NCBI GenBank assembly: GCA_965223105.1
Contig: OZ244987.1
Location: 868,001 to 932,000 of the forward strand
Direction of reading: 5' to 3'
DNA from: JABDMH01 sp965223105
GTDB lineage: Bacteria > Bacteroidota > Bacteroidia > Chitinophagales > Saprospiraceae
Length of the DNA stretch: 64,000 bases
Of the stretch, positions 26,364 through 35,253 are shown one piece after another. Below the pieces are notes generated by a model, which was not told the origin of the DNA, did no database searches, and was given only the letters and a program-made list of their open reading frames with translations. Both the position numbers and the translations under genes were made by a program. How positions within the stretch are numbered: position 1 is the stretch's first letter; every line of letters starts with the position of its first letter.

Positions 26364-26684
26364 ATGAACCTTATCGATTTCTTCATCGGCCTGACCTTGG
26401 TCAATGCTCTTCCTCATTTTGTGTTGGGTACCTGGAGGGCAAACATGCTCAGTGCTTTTGGTTTTGGTCACCTCCAGAACAAAGGCTATGGCATGCTTAA
26501 TCTCAGCATTTCGATAGCCCTATTTGCTTATAACTATGGCCTTGTTGGTTTCCTTGATCAGGGAATGTACCTTGGCGGGCTTACTGTTGTAATGGTGTAT
26601 ATGTTGACGGGAAGTTTTTGGCGAGACTTCAGCAATACACGGGTTGGGAAAAACCCTCTGAACAAGGCTAAGGATTGTGAGTAG
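26364..26684 (+). CDS. Small membrane protein, unknown function
   Basis: 106 residues with three predicted helices: LIDFFIGLTLVNALPHFVLG, MLNLSISIALFAYNYGLVGF, then MYLGGLTVVMVYMLTGSFW. The ending (RDFSNTRVGKNP) is basic. The NALPHF segment at the first helix looks conserved in small Bacteroidota proteins I cannot name. Inner-membrane location is expected. Isolated gene. Confidence 0.6.
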   Translation: MNLIDFFIGLTLVNALPHFVLGTWRANMLSAFGFGHLQNKGYGMLNLSISIALFAYNYGLVGFLDQGMYLGGLTVVMVYMLTGSFWRDFSNTRVGKNPLNKAKDCE

Positions 26685-27020
26685 CCCCCTCAAACCACAT
26701 CTCACCTTAATGAGTAATATGATCGTTGTCATGGTTGTTCAATTGACCTGCAAGTATTATGGCGCCCAGTGCACCTAAGCCGTTCCGCAAGAAATGGAAA
26801 TTTTCCTAAATTCATTTTCCGCTTAGCCTCTCTAAGCACTGCCTAGGAAACTTTTACGGGTGGTGACCGTCCATTATTATGGTATAGAATGAATGGAAAG
26901 TTTAAGCCTGATTTCCGGCTATAGACTGCTTTTGAATGGGCCGAACTAAGCATATGGAGCCCGACGATATTTATGGCTTTAGACATTTTCAAGAAGGTTA
27001 ATCGTCTTCACTTAGGCTAT
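26685..27020. other. Intergenic spacer, no gene seen
   Basis: 336 bases. Contains only short frames. Presumed promoter region of the metallopeptidase-like gene, but no consensus box was found. Confidence 0.35.
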
Positions 27021-29849
27021 ATGAGTAAAATAAAATATCTCTATCCATTACTGAACTGTGCAGGATTGGTGACGTTGATGTGTTTCCACGTGCTGGGTCA
27101 AGATCAGCTTGGTGTAAATCCTCCTGCACTGAAATGGAGTCTTATGGAGACTCCGGGCGGGAAGATAGTTTATCCTCGCGGAATGCATGAAACTGCCCTT
27201 GATCTGGCTTACCGGATCAATTCTGCGTACCTATTCGATACAGCTGAAGTCCTTAATGACATTTCTGGCAGACCGATCACAACCATTATACAGAATCAGT
27301 CCGTTTTCCCGGCCGGGTTTGCGACTACAGTTCCCTGGAGGCAAGAGCTTTTTCTCACTCCCCCACAAAATCTATTTATGGGCCCCTCGATCTGGAAGGA
27401 TGCCGTAACGACCCATGAATATCGGCATGCTCAGCAATTCATGGCTTATGACAAGGGTTTGACCAAATTCTATAAAGGACTTATGGGCAATACGGGATGG
27501 CTATTGTCTACAGTGCTCAATGTACCTCTTTGGTTTAGAGAGGGCGATGCTGTGGATAGTGAGACCCGGTATACAGTCGGTGGCCGAGGTAGTTTACCGG
27601 CTTTTCATATGGAATATCGTACCCTACGATTAAACGAGATCCAATATCACTACGAAAAAGCCATGAGCCCTGTGAATTTTCGTGATTTTGTCCCTAACAT
27701 CTACAGAAGTGGATATTATATGACCAGGCAGCTTCGGAGCAGGCATGGTGGTGACTTCTGGGCTCAGATTATAGATCGATCGACGGAAAAACTCTTTTAT
27801 CCCTTCAGTCGAGCGTTGAAGAATTCCATTGGCGTAAAAACTCCTGAGCTTTACCACGCCACATTCCAAAGAATGGATTCTATTTGGGTTCAAAGTGATA
27901 CTGTCCAAAACCTGATCGGACAAAGAATTTCTAAAGATCCTAAGACCTTTGAACACTATCGATTTCCTCAGATTGACAAGAATGGAAATATCATTGTGTC
28001 GCACAGATCCTTCACCGATATTCGAGGTTTTTATCAGCTGAGATCAGATTCTACTTTGAAGAAAATTACATCCGCTGGTATTTACACATCTGATCACTAT
28101 AACTTTGTGGTGGAGGGTCATCTACTGGCATGGGCAGAAGCAGCATATAACCCACGTTATGCTAATAAAACCTATAGTGTGGTTAAAGTTCGAAATCTGG
28201 AAACTGGAATCACCAGAAAGATTGGTCGTCTTAGTAAATATTTCAGTCCCACTCCATCTCCAGATGGAAGGAAGATTGCGGTTGTAGAATTTGATGAGTT
28301 TGAAAATTGTTCGTTAAGAATATTGGATATTGATCATGGGAATCCCATTGAGTCCTTTACTTTTGCAAATGATCTGTTGGCGCAGCCCCGCTGGATTACG
28401 AGCAACGAGTTGGTGATGGTGGTTATTAATCGAGACGGGAACGCGCTGGTCAAGCTTGACATTGAAAAGAACGAATGGACAACCCTCCTCAAGGCATACA
28501 ATATCAATATTTCCAAGCCTTTTTTTTATCAAGGTAAAGTATATTTTTCCTCTGGGCTAACCGGTATTGAAAATATCTTTTCTCTTGACTTTGCAGAGCA
28601 GGAAATCAAACAAATTACCAACGCGCGCTTTGGTGCATTTGATCCCCATGTGTACAATGATACCTTGTATTTTTCAAATTATGACAGGAATGGCTATGAA
28701 ATATGGCGAGTTCCATTGGTCGATGCACTTGATAAATCTGTGGAATTTCCTACCCGATTAGTAAATCATTCGCTGCCTGGATATTATAAGGATGTTGTAA
28801 AGGATTATATCCAATCTGAAGTCACCATTGACTCTGTCTATCGTTCCTTTTTTTGGCAAAGTTTTTTTAGGCCCATTGGGTGGTTTCCCCTAGTTTTTCC
28901 TCCAGCACTTGGCATGGAATTTAATACCCTTAATTTGGAGAGAACATTTCGAACCTCCATAGGTGTAAACTACAATTTGGATGAAGATATCCTGCAAACT
29001 CGTTTCGTAGCCAGTTATGCAAAGTATTTTCCCATTGTCCATGCGACTCTTCTTCAACGAGGTAGAAGAATGGAGCAATCTTTGGCCGTTTATTCTGATG
29101 AGGATCTCCCAGAACGAAGATTAAGGGAAAGGATATTGGGTATGGGAGTCGAGATTCCACTCAACCTTACACAAGGTGTTTACAATACCAGTTTAAGGAT
29201 GCAGGGCGATTTCAGTCACCACAAAATTGATGACTTGGATAGGGAAGAAGTTTCTCAGGAGTTTAATGCAATAATTGGCACCGTTGGTTTTTCAAGAGTG
29301 CGTGCAAAGGCACGGCGTCAAGTTCAATCACCTTTTGGACAAATACTGCAAGGAGCGTTTTCAAGCGGCTTGGAGTCAGGTGACCCACGACAACTCAATG
29401 CAGAGGGGTTGTTCTTTTTTCCTGGTGCTTGGAGAACACATTCCTTGAATGCGAGGATGGTTTACGAGCGGAATGAGAATATTTCGCTTTATCGATACTT
29501 GCAACGGCACCATCGAAGCCGGGGCTATGACCGGTATCCCTTTGAAGATTTTTATCTCATTAGTGCCAACTACGAACTACCGGTCTTTTACCCGGATGTC
29601 TATTTGCCAGGGATACTTGGTGTTACTCGCTTGCGCCTCAACCTTTTTGCAGACTATGCTGTGGGGAACACCATGGAATTTGAACAGAGACAAAGATCGG
29701 TTGGTGCGGAGTGTGTCTTTGACCTCAGGTTATTTCGAGCATTTAATATGCAATTGAATCTCCAATTCATTAATCGACTGGATGTCGTCGGCCTTCAACA
29801 ACCTTTTGTTTTTAATGTGACTGTTCCGTACTTCGAACTACTCAATTGA
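27021..29849 (+). CDS. Envelope protein: HExxH metallopeptidase-like domain, beta-propeller and C-terminal beta-barrel
   Basis: 942 residues from the ATG at 27021, which gives a good signal peptide (LYPLLNCAGLVTLMCFHVLG, then Q); an ATG 48 bases upstream is less likely. Residues 132-136 read HEYRH in AVTTHEYRHAQQFMAYD, with LWFREGDAVDSE about 38 residues later (E174), the zinc arrangement of gluzincin MA-clan peptidases. Residues 290-600 hold propeller repeats of PD40/TolB style (KYFSPTPSPDGRKIAVVEFD, DPHVYNDTLYFSNYDRNGYE). The last 300 residues alternate like outer-membrane strands and resemble surface-antigen barrels. It probably anchors a peptidase-like domain at the outer membrane. Activity is untested; metal ligands are intact. 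Confidence 0.78.
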   Translation: MSKIKYLYPLLNCAGLVTLMCFHVLGQDQLGVNPPALKWSLMETPGGKIVYPRGMHETALDLAYRINSAYLFDTAEVLNDISGRPITTIIQNQSVFPAGFATTVPWRQELFLTPPQNLFMGPSIWKDAVTTHEYRHAQQFMAYDKGLTKFYKGLMGNTGWLLSTVLNVPLWFREGDAVDSETRYTVGGRGSLPAFHMEYRTLRLNEIQYHYEKAMSPVNFRDFVPNIYRSGYYMTRQLRSRHGGDFWAQIIDRSTEKLFYPFSRALKNSIGVKTPELYHATFQRMDSIWVQSDTVQNLIGQRISKDPKTFEHYRFPQIDKNGNIIVSHRSFTDIRGFYQLRSDSTLKKITSAGIYTSDHYNFVVEGHLLAWAEAAYNPRYANKTYSVVKVRNLETGITRKIGRLSKYFSPTPSPDGRKIAVVEFDEFENCSLRILDIDHGNPIESFTFANDLLAQPRWITSNELVMVVINRDGNALVKLDIEKNEWTTLLKAYNINISKPFFYQGKVYFSSGLTGIENIFSLDFAEQEIKQITNARFGAFDPHVYNDTLYFSNYDRNGYEIWRVPLVDALDKSVEFPTRLVNHSLPGYYKDVVKDYIQSEVTIDSVYRSFFWQSFFRPIGWFPLVFPPALGMEFNTLNLERTFRTSIGVNYNLDEDILQTRFVASYAKYFPIVHATLLQRGRRMEQSLAVYSDEDLPERRLRERILGMGVEIPLNLTQGVYNTSLRMQGDFSHHKIDDLDREEVSQEFNAIIGTVGFSRVRAKARRQVQSPFGQILQGAFSSGLESGDPRQLNAEGLFFFPGAWRTHSLNARMVYERNENISLYRYLQRHHRSRGYDRYPFEDFYLISANYELPVFYPDVYLPGILGVTRLRLNLFADYAVGNTMEFEQRQRSVGAECVFDLRLFRAFNMQLNLQFINRLDVVGLQQPFVFNVTVPYFELLN

Positions 29850-30363
29850 GTTATGAAAGAACCACCCCTGTGATAATCACGTGACCGATGTAGATCTATT
29901 GATTGATGACTCCATCAACCATTTTGAGCACCATATTAAGCAATTGGTGTCTTCAAGCAGCATATCGCATTTCCTGGTAGAAAGAGTTGGGCTTCCAAGT
30001 TCATCCATGCAAGGAAAGTCAGCCGGTAGAGATTGGATCGTGAGTTGTGAGACGAGGAGGTGCTTTGGCCAGCCTTTGTACTACTTCTGGTCGGAGACTA
30101 GAAAAGCCATCAAACACACAAATGGGTTCTACGTCAGATTAGGTTAGATATGGTTGCCGAATGAGGATAGGATCAGCTGGAATAAGATCTAGAGTCTTCA
30201 TTGTGCCAGATTAGGTTAGATATGGTTGCCGATGAGGATAGGATCAGCTGGAATAAGATCTAGAGTCTTCATTGTGCCGAAGTAAGATGTGAGTTCGTTT
30301 CAAAAACTGAACCAGCGTCGAACAAAACCGCTTGCCGGTTGTTGGTTACAGCGACGAATATCT
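29850..30363. other. Spacer with tandem duplication, upstream of the exporter operon
   Basis: 514 bases. An 88-codon GTG-started frame at 29881-30147 has no recognisable content and ends inside the tandem duplication at 30136-30278. The promoter of the ABC-HlyD-TolC operon should lie here. Confidence 0.4.
30136..30278. repeat. Tandem duplication, 72 + 71 bp
   Basis: The unit AGATTAGGTTAGATATGGTT... occurs twice head to tail, at 30136-30207 and 30208-30278. The copies are identical except for one missing A in the second (GCCGAATGAGG against GCCGATGAGG). Near-identity means a recent duplication. It lies 86 bases before the chosen start of the ABC gene, so it may duplicate part of the promoter or leader. 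Confidence 0.9.
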
Positions 30364-32001
30364 ATGACGAATACACCTGGTCAGAGGTTTTGGAATCTGT
30401 TAAAACTTTATAGGTCTGAAATTCGGCACATTTATGTATATGCCCTGTTCATTGGTATCGTAAACCTGACGTTGCCACTTGGAATTCAGGCCATTATTAA
30501 TTTCTTGCAGACAGGTGAGATGACATCAACCTGGGTGCTTTTGGTCTGCTTCGTACTTGCAGGCATAGCCACCACAGGTGCATTGCAAGTCCTTCAACTT
30601 AGAATTGTTGAAAATATCCAGCAGGATTTGTTTACACGGTCTGCCTTTGAATTTGCTTACAGGATACCCCGAATCGCTTTTATGGAATTGGACAGGATGC
30701 ATGCACCGGAACTGGTGAATCGCTTTTTTGATACACTAACGATTCAGAAGGGTCTACCCAAAATCTTGATTGATTTCTCTCTGGCCATTTTCCAGATTAC
30801 TTTTGGTTTAATTCTTCTGGCCGTCTATAGTCCATACTTTATCATTCTTGGTTTTGTTCTGGCTTTTATTTTGTGGCTAATCTTTAAGATAACCGGTCCC
30901 AAGGGTGTTGCTACGAGCTTAAGGGAAAGTAAGCACAAGTATCAGTTGGCTCACTGGCTTGAAGAGATTGCCAGAGTAAATAGGAGCGTTAAGCTTAATG
31001 CAAGAAGCAGATTTCATCTCCTTAAAACGGATAATATCGTCGGGAGATATTTAGGATCGAGAGAAGACCATTTTCAAATTCTCATTAATCAGTTTAAGCT
31101 TTTTGTAGGTTTTAAGGTCATTCTTGCTGCCGGATTATTGGTTCTGGGGGGCATTCTTGTCTTTAGAGAACAAATGAATATAGGTCAATTTGTGGCCGCA
31201 GAAATTATCATCATTCTCATTATTAATTCGATCGAAAAGGTTATCGGCACTATTGATACGATATATGACGTACTGACTGCTCTGGAGAAAATCGGATATG
31301 TGACTGACCTAGCATTGGATGAAGACACAGGGATGGCCATCCTCAATGGAGCTGAGGGAATGTCTCTTCGCGCCAATGAGATCAGCTTCGGTTTTCCTCA
31401 TGAGAAAGGCAATATCATGTCCGATTTGTCTTTTGAGATAGGGGCTGGTGAGAAGATTGTGTTGGCGGGAAAATCAGGGAGCGGCAAATCACTTCTCCTT
31501 CAGCTCATAGCGGGAATCTATCGCATTGACGAAGGAGAGTTGTTCATTGACGATATCCCGTTGGCAAATCTTGGACGAGACCAGTTTTACTCGAGTCTTG
31601 GATTTGCATTTCCGATTAATCAGTTGTTTGAGGGCACTTTTCGTGAAAATATTTTGATGGGTAGAGATATTCCTGATGAAGACATTGCGAGTGTTTTGCA
31701 ATTGTTAAGATTGGACGAATATTTTGTTCATCAACCCAAGGGATGGGAGAGCATGGTAGGCAGTAGTGGTAGAAGACTGCCTAGAAGTATCATACAGAAA
31801 TTACTTATTGCCAGAATTATTATACACAAACCCAGACTTCTCTTGATGGAAGATCCCTTGCAGTTTATTGAAGAATCGGAGAAGAGAAGGATCATCAATT
31901 ATATTATGCATAAGAAACGTAAATGGACAGTAATCGTAGTATCTGATTTTAGTTTTTGGAGGGACAAATGCGACCGTGTCATCGATCTAAATACTCTGTA
32001 G
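30364..32001 (+). CDS. ABC exporter half-transporter with degenerate nucleotide-binding domain
   Basis: 545 residues from the ATG at 30364; a GTG at 30289 adds 25 unlikely residues. Residues 10-310 are a six-helix exporter membrane domain (IYVYALFIGIVNLTLPLGIQ). The nucleotide-binding domain has an intact Walker A (AGKSGSGKS, ending at 376). By position the Q-loop glutamine is proline (GFAFPINQLFEGT), the LSGGQ signature is SSGRRLPRS, Walker B reads LLLMEDP with acidic residues in the order E-D instead of D-E, and the H-loop histidine is aspartate (VIVVSDFSF). ATP binding looks possible, ordinary hydrolysis doubtful. First gene of an operon with HlyD (4-base gap) and TolC: a type I secretion-like exporter. 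Confidence 0.85.
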   Translation: MTNTPGQRFWNLLKLYRSEIRHIYVYALFIGIVNLTLPLGIQAIINFLQTGEMTSTWVLLVCFVLAGIATTGALQVLQLRIVENIQQDLFTRSAFEFAYRIPRIAFMELDRMHAPELVNRFFDTLTIQKGLPKILIDFSLAIFQITFGLILLAVYSPYFIILGFVLAFILWLIFKITGPKGVATSLRESKHKYQLAHWLEEIARVNRSVKLNARSRFHLLKTDNIVGRYLGSREDHFQILINQFKLFVGFKVILAAGLLVLGGILVFREQMNIGQFVAAEIIIILIINSIEKVIGTIDTIYDVLTALEKIGYVTDLALDEDTGMAILNGAEGMSLRANEISFGFPHEKGNIMSDLSFEIGAGEKIVLAGKSGSGKSLLLQLIAGIYRIDEGELFIDDIPLANLGRDQFYSSLGFAFPINQLFEGTFRENILMGRDIPDEDIASVLQLLRLDEYFVHQPKGWESMVGSSGRRLPRSIIQKLLIARIIIHKPRLLLMEDPLQFIEESEKRRIINYIMHKKRKWTVIVVSDFSFWRDKCDRVIDLNTL

Positions 32002-32005
32002 CTCT

Positions 32006-33382
32006 ATGTTGAATATTAGTGAAAACAGCATCTCAGCTTCAATTGATCTCCATGATTTTTCGTCTTCAAACTTCTTAAGAAGGAGTAATGTTCGGAGATT
32101 GCCGCTCATTTTGGTTCTCGGTATGATGCTGGGTCTCTTGGTTTGTTTATTTCTCCCATGGACACAGAATGTCAGTGCCAAGGGCTACGTGACCACCAGG
32201 TCACCACAACAGCGTCCCCAGGCCATACAATCCGTGATTGCCGGTCGAATCGAGGAGTGGTTTGTACGTGAAGGCGATTTCGTTGAGCAGGGTGATACCA
32301 TTGTATTTATTTCGGAAGTAAAAAGTGAATACTTTGACCCAGACCTTCTGACCAGGACCTCTGAGCAAATTGAAGCAAAATCTCTTTCCGTTCAATCTTA
32401 TGATGAGAAAGTAAAAGCACTTCAAAATCAATATTCTGCTCTGCGAGAGTCGCAGGAGCTCAAGAGAGAGCAATTAGCTAACAAAATCGAACAGGCTAAA
32501 AATAAGATTGGTATCGACAGCATTGATCTGGTGGCTTTTAAGTACAATTTGGAAATCGCGGAAAACCAGTTAGGCCGGACTAAGGAACTGCACGACAGGG
32601 GTTTGAAATCCTTGAATGAGCTTCAAGAAAAGGAACTCAAGGTACGAGCAGATAGGGCCAAAGTGAATGTGCAGCAGAATAAAGTCATTAATCAAAGAAA
32701 TGAACTCGCAAATTTGGCCATTGAGATGATGGCATTGGAAAGGGAGTTCCAAGACAAGTTGGCAAAGTCTCGATCTGATCGTCAGTCGGCGATCTCGGCC
32801 AAGTTAGAAAGTGTGGCCAATGTATCGAAGCTTCGTAATCAGTTGACCAATTACACGCAGCGGCAACAATTGTATTTTGTCACAGCTCCACAGGCCGGAT
32901 TTATTACAAAGGTCATTAAAAAGGGCATCGGAGAAACGGTCAAGGAGGGTACTGACATCGTGACGATTATGCCTGCTGAATATGATCTGGCGGTGGAGAC
33001 CTATATTAGGCCCCAGGATTTGCCGCTGCTGAGTCTGGGCAATGAAGTGCGTTTAAGATTTGACGGATGGCCCGCTATTGTCATCAGTGGGTGGCCAGAA
33101 GCTGCCACAGGTGTATTTTCTGGTGAGATTGTGGCTATTGATCAATTTATCGGTGATAATGGGTATTACCGAATCTTGATTAGTCCCCGTGACGACGAAA
33201 AGGAATGGCCAACAAAGCTTAAAATTGGAACGGGGGCAAATGCTTTTATGCTATTGAATGAAGTGCCACTCTGGTATGAAATATGGCGCCAGTTAAATGG
33301 TTTTCCCGCAGACTACTATCAAATACAGGAGGATCATAAGAAGCCTGTCAAACAAAAGGCTCCACTGAAATCCATTAAGTAA
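32006..33382 (+). CDS. HlyD family periplasmic adaptor subunit
   Basis: 458 residues. A short cytoplasmic N-terminus is followed by one membrane helix (LPLILVLGMMLGLLVCLFLP, about 32-51). A lipoyl-like half (AIQSVIAGRIEEWFVREGDF, VEQGDTIVFI), a long coiled coil (about 115-285, heptads such as ELKVRADRAKVNVQQNKV), the second lipoyl half (VTAPQAGFITKVIKKGIGET) and a beta-barrel domain complete the usual membrane-fusion order. It bridges the inner-membrane ABC protein and the outer-membrane TolC duct. It starts 4 bases after the ABC stop, so translation is coupled. Confidence 0.93.
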   Translation: MLNISENSISASIDLHDFSSSNFLRRSNVRRLPLILVLGMMLGLLVCLFLPWTQNVSAKGYVTTRSPQQRPQAIQSVIAGRIEEWFVREGDFVEQGDTIVFISEVKSEYFDPDLLTRTSEQIEAKSLSVQSYDEKVKALQNQYSALRESQELKREQLANKIEQAKNKIGIDSIDLVAFKYNLEIAENQLGRTKELHDRGLKSLNELQEKELKVRADRAKVNVQQNKVINQRNELANLAIEMMALEREFQDKLAKSRSDRQSAISAKLESVANVSKLRNQLTNYTQRQQLYFVTAPQAGFITKVIKKGIGETVKEGTDIVTIMPAEYDLAVETYIRPQDLPLLSLGNEVRLRFDGWPAIVISGWPEAATGVFSGEIVAIDQFIGDNGYYRILISPRDDEKEWPTKLKIGTGANAFMLLNEVPLWYEIWRQLNGFPADYYQIQEDHKKPVKQKAPLKSIK

Positions 33383-33463
33383 TTATTCAAATGCACAATG
33401 GGAAAGGCCGCGAGTAATGGTGTAATGTCAAAGTAGTAATGCGAAACATAGATATCAAAGATC

Positions 33464-34876
33464 ATGACTAAAGTCAAAGTCAAAATGTTCATTAGGATCA
33501 TGGTATTGGGTGGTTTTTTCATTACACAGTTTTTGATTTATGGTCAGCCAGATAGTGTAATATTATCCTATTCAGAATACCTAAGTAATATTGTGGCGTA
33601 TCATCCCATCGCAAAGCAAGCAAACTTGCGACTGCGAATGGCAGAGGCAGAGTTTTTGGGGGCAAAGGGTAATTTAGATCCAATGATTAGCTCGGCTTGG
33701 GATGAAAAGAATTTCGATGAAAAACTATATTTCCGAAGGTATGGAGCTAAACTTAGATTTCCCACAAAATTTGGGATAGACTTTGTCGGTGAATATGAAA
33801 ATGCCGATGGAGTGTTCTTAAATCCTGAAAATTTAACTGATGACTATGGCCTGTGGAATATTGGCGTTGAAGTTGATGCACTGCAAGGCTTGGTAATTAA
33901 TGAAAGAAATATTGCCCTGGACCAAGCCAGGGTTTTCCAAGAGCTGGCAAAGAGTGAACAGGAGATTATACTCAATGATCTACTTTATCAGTCTTCTTTG
34001 GCCTATCTGGAATGGCAGAAAGTGCATTATTTCGGTGGGATACTCTTGGAGAATATTAGCATTTCGGAGAATTTCCTTCAAAATACCAAGCAGTCTTTCT
34101 TCAATGGTGACAAGACGGCCATGGATACGCTTGAAGCATTCATCTTGTATCAAGATGCCGTTTCGCATTATCAAAGGAATCAAGTAGATATGTTGGAAGC
34201 CAAACGGGAGATTGAAAATTATTTATGGTATGATGGCCAACCAGTTTCGTTAAGTACTGTTGCTGTGCCTCAGGATTACGGCAATCGGATGTTTGACGAA
34301 GTTGTGACTATTGGAGATACTTTATTGGAAGGTCATCCGGTCATTAGGGAAGTACAGAACAAGTATTCCTACCTTGAAGTTGAGCAGAGATTGAAGAGAG
34401 AAAAATTGAAACCCAAATTGAAGATCAAGTATAGACCTATTTTTGGAACAGCTGAAAACTCATTGGCACCTACTTATGTAGTTTCGGATTACAAGTGGGG
34501 GTTTGATTTTTCAATGCCTTTGTTTTTCAGAAGTGAAAAAGCAGATTTAACTAGGGGTGAAGTCAAGTTGCAGGAACTGCAGCTCAACCTTGATAACAAG
34601 AGAAACGAATTAAGGAACAAGGTCCAAAGGAGTTGGCAGCAACACCTGCTTTTGAGACAGCAAAGGAATTTACTAGCGGTGAATGTAGAAAAATATGGAG
34701 AGCTGCTTGACGGGGAGACAGAGAAATTTAATTATGGGGAAAGTTCCCTCTTCCTCGTGAATAAAAGACAGGAGAAGTACATCCAGGGACGCTTAAAGCT
34801 GATTGAGACACATATCAAGCAAGAAACTCAACTCCTTAAACTTCTTTATTACTCTAATCAGTTGGTTGTGCCTTAG
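33464..34876 (+). CDS. TolC family outer-membrane efflux protein
   Basis: 470 residues with signal peptide (VLGGFFITQFLIYGQ). The body is mainly long helices with the two-fold TolC repeat: ANLRLRMAEAEFLGAKGNLD in the first half and VQNKYSYLEVEQRLKREKLK in the second, where the R-E-K-L-K-P-K-L phrase is typical. It forms the trimeric outer-membrane channel of the exporter. Third gene of the operon, 81 bases after hlyD. A short hairpin follows the stop. Confidence 0.92.
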   Translation: MTKVKVKMFIRIMVLGGFFITQFLIYGQPDSVILSYSEYLSNIVAYHPIAKQANLRLRMAEAEFLGAKGNLDPMISSAWDEKNFDEKLYFRRYGAKLRFPTKFGIDFVGEYENADGVFLNPENLTDDYGLWNIGVEVDALQGLVINERNIALDQARVFQELAKSEQEIILNDLLYQSSLAYLEWQKVHYFGGILLENISISENFLQNTKQSFFNGDKTAMDTLEAFILYQDAVSHYQRNQVDMLEAKREIENYLWYDGQPVSLSTVAVPQDYGNRMFDEVVTIGDTLLEGHPVIREVQNKYSYLEVEQRLKREKLKPKLKIKYRPIFGTAENSLAPTYVVSDYKWGFDFSMPLFFRSEKADLTRGEVKLQELQLNLDNKRNELRNKVQRSWQQHLLLRQQRNLLAVNVEKYGELLDGETEKFNYGESSLFLVNKRQEKYIQGRLKLIETHIKQETQLLKLLYYSNQLVVP

Positions 34877-34877
34877 C

Positions 34878-34893
34878 CGGGACCTTCCCGTTT
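34878..34893 (+). terminator. Possible weak terminator after the TolC gene
   Basis: CGGGA-CCT-TCCCG followed by TTT directly after the TAG stop. The stem is only 5 bp and the T-run short, so termination would be partial. The rest of the 377-base spacer to 35254 holds no gene that I can support. Confidence 0.3.
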
Positions 34894-35253
34894 GGTGCTG
34901 TTACAATATATTTCTTGAGGCATCTTCTTAACCAAAGCTTTCTTCTTCTTTTTTCAAGGTTCATCCGTATTTGGGGGTTGCTATATTGTATGAAAGGCTT
35001 GGTTCCAAATCTTCGTTGATTTTGAGGAGATTCTGAGCAGGGCATAGGGTGAGCAATATCAGCATGTGTGCTGATGAATTTCATTCTTATTGGCATAACC
35101 AAGGCCTACCTTGGGGCCCCATCAATGGTAGGATGATGGCTGATAGAAATGTGTTGAATAGTAGATACAGCCAAAGTTCTGTTTTAGGTCAAGTATGAAA
35201 GGAAGGGATTGCACACCGTACTATTTTAAACAAAGTGACAAAAAAGACTCATT

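Noticed and set aside
29881..30147. 88-codon frame starting with GTG
   Set aside because: No recognisable content, and its 3' end lies in the tandem duplication, so the reading is probably fortuitous.
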